Part shown: piece by piece, positions 1 to 6,557 of the stretch | How positions within the stretch are numbered: position 1 is the stretch's first letter | Layout: every line of letters starts with the position of its first letter | Assembly (NCBI GenBank): GCA_020426845.1 | Contig: JAGQPF010000203.1 | Location: forward strand, 1 to 38,037 | Direction: 5' to 3' | Source: Planctomycetales bacterium | Lineage (GTDB): Bacteria > Planctomycetota > Planctomycetia > Pirellulales > Pirellulaceae | Length of the DNA stretch: 38,037 bases | Made by a program: the position numbers and the translations under genes | The notes under the pieces: model-generated | Database searches by the model: none | What the model was told of the DNA's origin: nothing | Seen by the model: the letters and a program-made list of their open reading frames with translations, nothing else

Positions 1-127
1 CTCCATCGCAGGCGACCCTTGTGAGGCCCGGTGGACCAGTCGGGCCTCCATCGCAGGCGACCCTTGTGAGGCCCGGTGGACCAGTCGGGCCTCCATCGCA
101 GGCGACCCTTGTGAGGCCCGGTGGACC
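1..127. repeat. 45-bp tandem repeat, at least 2.8 copies
   Basis: Copies begin at 1, 46 and 91, and the first two are identical over their full 45 bp. The array runs off the left edge, so the copy number is unknown. Each unit holds an inverted repeat with 8-bp arms (cgggcctc / gaggcccg, for example 41-48 and 68-75), so the single strand can fold as a hairpin. The period is 15 codons. On the plus strand, in the frame starting at base 2, the unit reads SIAGDPCEARWTSRA without a stop. Five of the six frames are open through the unit. A single further copy differing at one base lies inside the kinase-like gene at 6261-6308, so this is a dispersed element and not a local duplication only. The type of element (REP or MITE-like) is inferred. 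Confidence 0.93.
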
Positions 128-337
128 GGTTTGACAGCGTCAGCTCCACCGATACTTCGCAGCGGCGTAAAAAAAAATCGTTCAACCAGCAAGGGGGTCG
201 ACCACCACCCTCTCGTGTCAAGCCCCACTTCTGGCGTTGATCGAGGTCGCTCAAGCGTTACAATCTGCAGAAGCGAGTGGCGCCCATCCGGTGTTGGGGC
301 GCCTCGCGGAACACTTATTTTTGATTGGGTATTTTGA
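2..337 (+). other. Open frame through the repeat array, possible 3' end of a gene
   Basis: The plus-strand frame starting at base 2 is open from the window edge through three repeat units and on to a TGA at 335-337. It could be the C-terminal end of a protein extended by repeats, or chance openness in GC-rich DNA. The 70 codons after the array show no domain I recognise. The stop overlaps the cold-shock gene start by one base (TGATG), an arrangement that can couple translation but can also arise by chance. The 209 bases between the array and the cold-shock gene otherwise show no feature I can support. Confidence 0.2.
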
Positions 338-534
338 TGGCTGAAGGTACGATCAAGCGTCTCACGGACAAGGGTTACGGATTCATCGACACGGGGGCGA
401 ACAACGACTTGTTCTTCCACATGTCGAGCCTGGAGGGAGTTCACTACGATGACCTCCAGGAGGGCCAGCGCGTTTCCTACACGGAGGGAACCGGTCCGAA
501 AGGACCTCGCGCTGAGAATGTGAAGGTGGTCTGA
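337..534 (+). CDS. Cold-shock domain protein (CspA family)
   Basis: A 65-residue protein, the usual size for a stand-alone cold-shock domain. Members are small beta-barrel proteins that bind single-stranded RNA and DNA and melt mRNA structure in the cytoplasm. The RNP1-like segment KGYGFI (residues 11-16) and the RNP2-like segment DLFFHMS (23-29) are both visible, and the opening AEGTIKRL matches the family start. The ATG at 337 is chosen because it begins directly at the conserved first strand; a TTG at 325 in the same frame adds only four residues. No clear Shine-Dalgarno sequence is seen. A strong intrinsic terminator at 711-748 follows after about 175 bases, so the gene looks monocistronic with a long 3' untranslated region. 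Which Csp paralogue it is, and whether it is cold-induced, cannot be told. Confidence 0.93.
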   Translation: MAEGTIKRLTDKGYGFIDTGANNDLFFHMSSLEGVHYDDLQEGQRVSYTEGTGPKGPRAENVKVV

Positions 535-597
535 GGTGGCTAGCTGGCCGCTAAGTCAACTGCGTGCGATCGCGGCCATGTCTATGTCTATGTGCTC

Positions 598-656
598 CGT
601 CAAAAACTTGACGAGCTACTCGTCCTCAGCGGGACAAAAAAACAGACGTCAGTGAC
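598..656. promoter_or_regulatory. Pair of CGTCA/TGACG palindromes
   Basis: Two dyads lie close together. One is cgtcaa-aaac-ttgacg at 598-613 and the other acgtca-g-tgacgt at 644-656. Both are built from the same TGACG half-site, giving four half-sites in 59 bases between the cold-shock gene and its terminator. They may be protein-binding sites or small hairpins in the 3' untranslated region. No bound factor can be named. Confidence 0.3.
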
Positions 657-710
657 GTGGACACCCTCCACGGCGACGTCCTACAACTCACGACTGCATG
701 GATGTAAAGC

Positions 711-748
711 GAGGCCGATGGTTGAACACCATCGGCCTCCTTTGTTTT
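711..748 (+). terminator. Rho-independent terminator after the cold-shock gene
   Basis: A perfect 12-bp stem (gaggccgatggt 711-722 with accatcggcctc 728-739) closes a 5-base loop and is followed by c-tttgtttt. The T-rich side is on the plus strand, so it ends transcripts from the cold-shock gene. The minus-strand gene ending at 775 runs into the same hairpin, but the T-tract is poor in that direction. Confidence 0.88.
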
Positions 749-774
749 CGCGGTGCTGAGTGGCCTCTGCCAAC

Positions 775-2079
775 TCAATTCACCCAAATCACGAAACGCC
801 CGAAACGGTCGCCAAGCCGCTTCTGCAGTGGCTCCCAGACACTCGGTGAGAGCAGTTCTCCGGGTTCGAGATACTCGATGGCCGCCGAGCCTTGAAACCA
901 CTGCAGCGCATCGAACACCTCCGGTGGCTGCTTGACGAACTTGGCAAGATTCAGTCCAACGGGCGTCGGGGCGTTTGGCAGCGAGCGCCAGAAGGGAATG
1001 CGTTTGCGGCCTTCGAGCGTCGCCTCCAACTCCTTCATTAGCTCTTGCCAGGCGTCAATCATCGCTTGGTCGACACCCTGCGGACCCCATTGATGCGTTT
1101 GCTTCGGCCCTGCAATCCACTCGCGGTTGTCGTCCGTTTCCGCCTCAATCGCCTTCCACATCTGCTGACTGAGCTGCAGCGCGCTAAGGAGATGTCGCCG
1201 CGCGGACTCGAGCCGCGCAGGTTCGCGCAACGGCGCTTCGAGACGATGAATGAGCAGAAAACGATTGGCCATCATGGACAATAATTCTCCCTGTGGAAGT
1301 TTCGTTCCGCCGGCAAAGAACGTGTCCCCGCTGGCCTCGAACGCTTCGCTCCAATCCCAGGCGAGCATGAAGTCGCAGCCGGCCAGCGCGAGGTGGCAGT
1401 AGCCGCGCAGCCAGATCGCGTCGGCCAGGTCAAACCGCACGACGACCTCGTCGAGTCGTCGGTTGCGCGTCTCGCCACTAACGTTGCGGAAGACTTCGGG
1501 CAGCCGTTCACTGCTGCTCGCTCGGCCATCACCGTTCAAATCGAGCGCCAACTGGCCAAAGGCCAGCGGAATCGCGACCCCTGGATCCGTCACGCGCTGC
1601 AGAGTTTGCTCGGCCTCCTCCAGCTGGCCGTGCAGCTTGGTGATTGCGGCTTTCAGCCGGGCGTAGGTGGCGCGTTCGGGCGCAGGGTTGTCCGGCAGCG
1701 GCAATTGCAGCCATGGCGGGCTGGGCACATTGGCAGGCCGCTTGCGCAGCCCCATCCGATAAAGCTCTTGCCCAAAGTCCTCGATCGCCGTAAGCGTTTG
1801 AATCACGCCCAGGTCGAAGCGTTGCTGCTGGCCGTCGGGCTCGCGAATCATAGCCGCCTGCGCCACTTTCAGAGCATTGGCCGTTTCGGCTTTCGCGAGA
1901 TAGGAATTGAGCCAATGGTCCGCGGCTTGCTGCGCCGATGCGTTGCCTGCGGAAGCCAGCGTCAACAGGATCAATGCCGCCAGCGAGCCATGCGACCCCA
2001 GCGTCCTACGCTGCCGGCCACGCAAGCGAAACTGAAAATTTCCGAAAAATACGGGGCTCGACAACCGTTGTTCGATCAT
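775..2079 (-). CDS. Secreted protein of unknown function, paralogue of the adjacent gene
   Basis: I do not recognise the family. The 434-residue product has a basic N-terminus, a hydrophobic stretch (SLAALILLTLASAGNASA, about residues 32-49) that looks like a signal peptide, then a soluble helical region. A DLNGDGRASSSE stretch (about 180-191) resembles a single EF-hand or dockerin-type calcium loop. It shares blocks with the upstream gene: DLADAIWLRG versus DQADAVWLRG, a following FMLAWDW/FLLAHDF segment, and EAETDDNREW versus EAEQDDDLEF. The two are therefore diverged tandem duplicates. It starts about 50 bases after the upstream stop on the same strand and is probably co-transcribed. The ATG at 2079 is preferred because it shortens the n-region; an ATG at 2106 is in frame. 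Neither has a convincing ribosome-binding site. Confidence 0.75.
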   Translation of the reverse strand: MIEQRLSSPVFFGNFQFRLRGRQRRTLGSHGSLAALILLTLASAGNASAQQAADHWLNSYLAKAETANALKVAQAAMIREPDGQQQRFDLGVIQTLTAIEDFGQELYRMGLRKRPANVPSPPWLQLPLPDNPAPERATYARLKAAITKLHGQLEEAEQTLQRVTDPGVAIPLAFGQLALDLNGDGRASSSERLPEVFRNVSGETRNRRLDEVVVRFDLADAIWLRGYCHLALAGCDFMLAWDWSEAFEASGDTFFAGGTKLPQGELLSMMANRFLLIHRLEAPLREPARLESARRHLLSALQLSQQMWKAIEAETDDNREWIAGPKQTHQWGPQGVDQAMIDAWQELMKELEATLEGRKRIPFWRSLPNAPTPVGLNLAKFVKQPPEVFDALQWFQGSAAIEYLEPGELLSPSVWEPLQKRLGDRFGRFVIWVN

Positions 2080-2129
2080 GGAATTCTGTATGTGGAAGAG
2101 GAGCATTTTCGATTGAGCGAATCCGCGAG

Positions 2130-3242
2130 TTAGCCAGGGAACATTAGCTGCGAGTAGCCGCCCAAAAAACCGGTCAGCAACTTTTGGACCTGGGTGCGAT
2201 CTAGATTGAGCTGCGGATCCAGGAACGGCTTAATCGCGTCGCCGTGCAGGATGCCAATCAGGTCGAACCGTTTCGATTCGAGAAACGCTCTCCGTGCGTT
2301 GAAGAGGTTCTTGAAGGTTGGATACTCCGCAATGATCGGGGCGCCGATCCGCCCAGCCAGCAAATCCTGCCACAGGGTGAACCACTCTTGGCGCTGGTCC
2401 CAGACTTCCTTGCCGACCGGGCGGGAGTTGAGCGTGGGAGTTTGATCGAAGGCAGTTACGAACTCAAGGTCATCGTCTTGCTCCGCCTCCACCAGCGCAC
2501 GCACCGAGTGATGCAAGGTGGCGAATCGCTCCAGGTGTTGCAGCGACGACTTCAACATCGCAGGATCGGTCACGGGCCAGTCGAGCGAGTCGAGGTCGGC
2601 GAACGAATCCAGCGGATAGTTCGACTTGAAGTGCACGATACGCAACGAAGCGCGAAAGTCGTGGGCCAGCAGGAATCGCAGCAGTCCCAACTGCAGTTCC
2701 ACTTGCCCTCGGAGCCAAACCGCATCGGCTTGATCCAGGTGCACAACGCTTTCCACATTGGTGATCGAGGCGCCAACCATGGACAGCCAAGGAGTTGAGC
2801 GGCCGCCGGGAGTTGGAACTTGAAGTTTCCCGATACGCAATGGCACTTTCACGTCGGCTTGCGTCGCGCTTTGAAACAGGCTCGTCGCCTCATCCAGCGA
2901 AGCGATGACGGCAGTCAAGTCGCGCTGAACCTTCCGGTACAGTTCATTCAGTTCGGCCTCCGTTCTGCCGGGTTTCACGATTTCGTCACGGAGTTGCACA
3001 AACCAACTGCTCTCCACAATGCGGCCCCATTGCTGCCCCGTAATGGCAATTGCCAACACAAGACTCCCCGCCGCGTCCTTCGGATGGGCGCTGCGATACT
3101 GGCGTAGCTCCGTGATTGCGTCGGCATATCGGCTGCTTTCCAATGTCGCCACAGGTGGCTGGGCAAGCACCGGTTTCGCGGACGCGAGGAGGAGCACGAG
3201 CAGGCCAAGTGATGACCGCGCGTTGTTGAACTTAGTGGACAT
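2130..3242 (-). CDS. Secreted protein of unknown function, paralogue of the adjacent gene
   Basis: A 370-residue product with a clear signal peptide (SSLGLLVLLLASAKPVLAQ, about residues 10-28, cleavage probably after VLA). The early mature region (RYADAITELRQYRSAHPKDAAGS) resembles one TPR-like helix pair. The middle and C-terminal blocks match the neighbouring protein (DQADAVWLRG, FLLAHDF, EAEQDDDLEF). It lacks that protein's EF-hand-like loop. I cannot assign a function; likely periplasmic or outer-surface. It is the first gene of a probable two-gene minus-strand unit. Between 3243 and 3486 lies a gap of 244 bases separating it from the divergent methyltransferase, which must hold both promoters; no motif there is convincing. 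Confidence 0.78.
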   Translation of the reverse strand: MSTKFNNARSSLGLLVLLLASAKPVLAQPPVATLESSRYADAITELRQYRSAHPKDAAGSLVLAIAITGQQWGRIVESSWFVQLRDEIVKPGRTEAELNELYRKVQRDLTAVIASLDEATSLFQSATQADVKVPLRIGKLQVPTPGGRSTPWLSMVGASITNVESVVHLDQADAVWLRGQVELQLGLLRFLLAHDFRASLRIVHFKSNYPLDSFADLDSLDWPVTDPAMLKSSLQHLERFATLHHSVRALVEAEQDDDLEFVTAFDQTPTLNSRPVGKEVWDQRQEWFTLWQDLLAGRIGAPIIAEYPTFKNLFNARRAFLESKRFDLIGILHGDAIKPFLDPQLNLDRTQVQKLLTGFLGGYSQLMFPG

Positions 3243-3486
3243 GACGTTGCGGAGTTAAGGGAGGTTCGAGTGTCTCACGAACAAGGACTCGAACATCGTT
3301 ACCTCGGCGCGCAACATTCGGTTTCAGAATCGCTGCATTTCCTACCAGATGCATTGAAGTCGGCCGCCATTGCCGGTAGATTTCTACAGAGGCTGCGGAA
3401 TAACACCTGCCGCGTAACGCAATACGGCGTCCAATCTCAACCGACGCGCTCCCCCGATGCGCACAGTCCCTTACTTAGAAGCAGCA

Positions 3487-4362
3487 ATGGACTGTTTGCA
3501 AGCTAACACGATTTATCAGGGATGTGCTTTGGAGCTAGCCAGGCGGTTTCGCGACCAAACGCCGGTCGTGCAGGCAGTCGTCACCAGTCCGCCCTACTTC
3601 GGCCATCGAGTCTATTCCGACTCGGACTCGCGTGAGTTAGGACGCGAATCGACCGTCAGCGATTATGTCGAGCGTTTGGTCGAGACACTGGACGCACTGC
3701 GGCCGTTAGTCGTCAATGACGGCGTGCTATGGCTGAATCTTGGCGACACGTATCGCAACGGTGTGCTGCAAAGCGTTCCCTGGCGGGTTGCCTTGGCGAT
3801 GCAGGATCGCGGCTGGCTGCTTCGCAGCGACGTGATTTGGCATAAGCCCAACGCGATGCCGTCTGCGGCCAGCCGGCGGCCGACCGTGGACCACGAGTAC
3901 CTATTCCTGTTTTCCAAGTCACGGCGTTACTTTTATGATGCGGACGCGGTTCGCGAGCCGCATGTGACTTTCAGCGAACACAGCCGGATGCGAGGTGGCC
4001 GCAAGCACTTCGGCATTCGCCACGGCACCCCGGAGTCGGGCAAGTTGGCTGGCCAGATCAATATGCACAACGGACGTTGGGACCAAGCCTTCCACCCTCG
4101 CGGGCGCAATCGCCGCACAGTGTGGTCCGTGCCATTGGGCAAATGTCGAGAGGCGCACTTTGCCGTGTTTCCGGAGCGGCTGGTAGAGCCATGCATTCTA
4201 TCCACTGTGCCACCGCAGGGCCTCGTGCTCGACCCGTTCATGGGAGCGGGCACGACCGCTTGTGTCGCCATGCGACACGGACGCCGCTACATTGGCTTCG
4301 AACTCGTGCCCGAGTACGTCGCCTTGGCCAAACGGCGGATTGCAGCGGTGACCGCGAGCTGA
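3487..4362 (+). CDS. DNA methyltransferase, beta class (N4-cytosine or N6-adenine)
   Basis: A 291-residue SAM-dependent DNA methylase of the N6_N4_Mtase fold. Catalytic motif IV, TSPPY, is at residues 33-37. The SAM-binding motif I, DPFMGAGTT, is at 249-257, followed by GFELVPEYVALAKRRI. Motif IV before motif I defines the beta class. SPPY is more usual in N4-cytosine enzymes than DPPY, but it does not settle the base modified. The middle (about 90-230) should hold target recognition. The ATG at 3487 is chosen because agaag lies 8 bases upstream and homologues begin shortly before the NTIYQGC-like segment; an ATG at 3457 adds ten residues. No restriction endonuclease gene lies alongside, so it appears to be an orphan methylase. 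The 277 bases up to the sigma-factor gene contain no recognisable feature. Confidence 0.9.
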   Translation: MDCLQANTIYQGCALELARRFRDQTPVVQAVVTSPPYFGHRVYSDSDSRELGRESTVSDYVERLVETLDALRPLVVNDGVLWLNLGDTYRNGVLQSVPWRVALAMQDRGWLLRSDVIWHKPNAMPSAASRRPTVDHEYLFLFSKSRRYFYDADAVREPHVTFSEHSRMRGGRKHFGIRHGTPESGKLAGQINMHNGRWDQAFHPRGRNRRTVWSVPLGKCREAHFAVFPERLVEPCILSTVPPQGLVLDPFMGAGTTACVAMRHGRRYIGFELVPEYVALAKRRIAAVTAS

Positions 4363-4639
4363 CTGCGGGCTGCTGAAGACCGTTCAAAAACACCTACTCC
4401 GGCAATCGCTTCGCCATGTTGCTGCAGGATGACGGCTGCTCCGTTTGCCGGTTGGGGCTTTTGCAACAGGCTGCCAATCGGGCCGATAATCCGCATATTC
4501 CGTCCCAAGCCAGGAATTCTGTTCGACTTTGGAGTGGATTGTCGCCTAGTTGGTAGTGCCTGTCTAAACTGAAAACAGGATGGACGGTCACTGGGTTTCA
4601 CCAACAATTCACGCAATCGAACGCGATCCCCGAGCTTTG

Positions 4640-5305
4640 ATGTCCAAACCCGATCCCACCAGCACCGCGCACGACTCCTCGTCCGTCCACTCCCGCAATG
4701 ACACCGATCATGCGGTCAATCCGACCATGGTGGGGGAGGCGACCATTGAGGCGTTAGTCGTGCGGCTGCGCGCCGGAGACGCGCTGGCGGCCGAGAAACT
4801 GTGGGAAGCGTACGGTCCGCAGCTGCGACGACGGGCTCGCACTCGGCTCCGGCAATACGGCATCTATCGCCACACCGAGTCGATGGATATCTGCAATGCG
4901 GTTTTGCTCGATTTGGTCAAGCAGGGACAGGTGGATCTGCGCCGCTCGGACGACGTCATTTGTTACTTCATGCGCGCGGTCGACAACCAGGTGCGCGACG
5001 CCTTCAAGCTGTTGACACGCGAATGCCGAGACATGCGGCGAATGGACCACCGGCCGGTCGATGAGTTGCCATTGAACTGCGCACTGGACTCGCCCAGCCA
5101 CCAATTGATTCGCAGCGAAGTTCTGGGGCAGATCCGCGAGCAATTGGGGCCCGACGCCGCAATGGTGGATTGGGTGTTGGCCAGTGAGAATTGGGGCCAG
5201 ATTGGCGAGCGCATGGGCTTGGCGCCCGACGCCGCTCGCATGCGTTGGAAGCGCGCGTTGCAGCGTCTCCAGGAGCGAATGGGCATGGAGCCGGACGATG
5301 AGTGA
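4640..5305 (+). CDS. ECF-type RNA polymerase sigma factor
   Basis: A 221-residue sigma-70-like factor. After an N-terminal extension of about 35 residues rich in Ser, Thr and Asp comes region 2 (LRAGDALAAEKLWEAYGPQLRRRARTRL, seen in pieces around residues 45-72). Region 4 near the C-terminus (WGQIGERMGLAPDAARMRWK, about 191-210) is the helix-turn-helix that reads the -35 element. It would direct RNA polymerase to a specific set of promoters. The last codons overlap the next gene by 8 bases (ATGAGTGA), so the two are translationally coupled. No anti-sigma factor is adjacent. The neighbours are kinase-family proteins, as in the planctomycete ECF groups linked to Ser/Thr kinases. The ATG at 4580 is an alternative start adding 20 residues; neither start has a strong ribosome-binding site. 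Confidence 0.85.
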   Translation: MSKPDPTSTAHDSSSVHSRNDTDHAVNPTMVGEATIEALVVRLRAGDALAAEKLWEAYGPQLRRRARTRLRQYGIYRHTESMDICNAVLLDLVKQGQVDLRRSDDVICYFMRAVDNQVRDAFKLLTRECRDMRRMDHRPVDELPLNCALDSPSHQLIRSEVLGQIREQLGPDAAMVDWVLASENWGQIGERMGLAPDAARMRWKRALQRLQERMGMEPDDE

Positions 5306-6506
5306 GCGAACCGGCGACCGACGTCAGCGGCTGGACCACATTTGCACTCAGCTGCTCTCGCCGCAATGCACTCAATATGTCGAGGACTTTTTAAGCTCAC
5401 TGCCTGGCTGTAGCGCCGACGAATTGCTCGATTTGATCGACGCGGAGGTCTGTCGTCGTTCGGACTTGGGCGAGGCGCCTGCGCTCGCCGAGTACGCCAG
5501 ACGCTTTCCCTCGTTGGGCGCCGCCGCGCTCAGCCAACTGTTCGAGGTTCATCTGCTCGAGACGGCGACTCGGCGCCAGCGGGAGGTGCCCCAATATTGT
5601 CTTCCGGGCCTGGCCCAGGGCGCGATCGTCGCTCGAGACGGGAACTCCGAGGTGCGACGAGCGCGCGTGACCTCCCAAACGCAATGGGGGGCCGTTCGCA
5701 CCTTCTCAACCGAGACGTGGGACACCGATGCCCGTGCCGTGGCCGCGGCGATGATCGACGCCGCCGGTCAGATCCAACATCGACATTTGCTTTCGTTCAC
5801 ATCGCTTGCGTTGTCGGACGAACGAGGCAATCTTTTCGCGCGGCTTCCCAACGTCGAAGGCGCCAGTCTCCGCAGCTGCCTGACCCGGCCCATGTCGCCA
5901 CGGCAAGCTGCGGCGAAGCTGCTGCCCGTGGTCGGCGCGGTGCATTCGGCAGCCGCGGAGGGCGTCGACCTGGGAGACGTGCAGCTGGAACACCTGCGAC
6001 TGGACCACTTCGATCGCGTCTGCCTACTCGGCATGGGCAGGCTGCCGGACGCTCCCAAGCCCCGGTCAGAGCAACCGCTCGCAATGGTGTTGCCCGCCCG
6101 CATCGCCGCCTTGGGCCAAGTCTGGCGGGAGTTGAACAAGCTGCCCGATGGCGCGGATGCAGAGCCCCTGCCGGCGACTTCTGCAGGAGGCCCGGCCAGA
6201 AGTCCCGGCTCGTCAGGCGCAGCACACACGCACCCATCCCCCGCGGGTGCGGCCATGCCGACCAGTCGGGCCTCCATCGCAGGCGACCCTTGTGAGGCCC
6301 GGTCGACCACCGTGCGCACCGACTCGGATCCGGACCGAATTGCCGCTGGGCGAATCGCCGAGGCCTGCTTGACTGGCGCCTATCGGTCGCTCGACGATCT
6401 ACTGGAAGATTTGGACCGTTTGCTAAATTTGAATGTCGCTCCGCATTCCCGGGAGTGGCGATATCAACGGAGCCACTCGCAACTGCGGTGGCTGCGCTGG
6501 CGATAG
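5298..6506 (+). CDS. Degenerate Ser/Thr kinase-like protein (pseudokinase)
   Basis: A 402-residue protein that resembles planctomycete Ser/Thr kinases but has lost the catalytic residues. The N-terminus (LLDLIDAEVCRRSDLGEAPALAEYARRFPSL, read in pieces over residues 43-73) matches the segment that precedes many of these kinases. In the kinase region the beta-3 lysine position reads VRTFS (Arg134). The HRD position reads GVDLGD (222-227), and the DFG position reads LLGMG (243-247). PNVEGASLRSCL keeps the hinge-like pattern. The C-terminal YRSLDDLLEDLDRLL resembles the last kinase helices. Between them lies a Pro/Ala/Gly-rich linker carrying a copy of the 45-bp repeat (residues 322-336). It overlaps the sigma-factor gene by 8 bases, and the active kinase starts 51 bases downstream. 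A role as a scaffold or regulator is inferred. Confidence 0.72.
   Translation: MSERTGDRRQRLDHICTQLLSPQCTQYVEDFLSSLPGCSADELLDLIDAEVCRRSDLGEAPALAEYARRFPSLGAAALSQLFEVHLLETATRRQREVPQYCLPGLAQGAIVARDGNSEVRRARVTSQTQWGAVRTFSTETWDTDARAVAAAMIDAAGQIQHRHLLSFTSLALSDERGNLFARLPNVEGASLRSCLTRPMSPRQAAAKLLPVVGAVHSAAAEGVDLGDVQLEHLRLDHFDRVCLLGMGRLPDAPKPRSEQPLAMVLPARIAALGQVWRELNKLPDGADAEPLPATSAGGPARSPGSSGAAHTHPSPAGAAMPTSRASIAGDPCEARSTTVRTDSDPDRIAAGRIAEACLTGAYRSLDDLLEDLDRLLNLNVAPHSREWRYQRSHSQLRWLRWR
6261..6308. repeat. Copy of the 45-bp repeat inside the pseudokinase gene
   Basis: These 48 bases match the tandem array at 1-127 (in the phase beginning accagtcggg) at 47 positions. The one difference is g to c near the 3' end. 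It is read in the same frame as the open frame of the array and gives TSRASIAGDPCEARST. Its 8-bp inverted arms are intact. It sits in the low-complexity linker of the kinase-like protein, where an in-frame insert would be tolerated. Confidence 0.92.
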
Positions 6507-6534
6507 GAGGCCGTTCGAGAACGGGCTGTTAGGA
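6505..6534. repeat. GGAGGCCGTT...AACGG small dispersed element
   Basis: ggaggccgtt-cgag-aacgggctgttagga lies just before the large kinase gene. A close relative is at 29865-29894 and a shorter reverse-strand relative at 28646-28667. Each can form a small hairpin from ccgtt and aacgg. The kinase ribosome-binding site follows a few bases later, so here the element lies in the intercistronic leader. Confidence 0.55.
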
Positions 6535-6557
6535 GCGTAGAGCTCGAAGGACAAGTG

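Noticed and set aside
1..127. CRISPR array at the left edge
   Set aside because: The 45-bp units are directly adjacent with no variable spacers.
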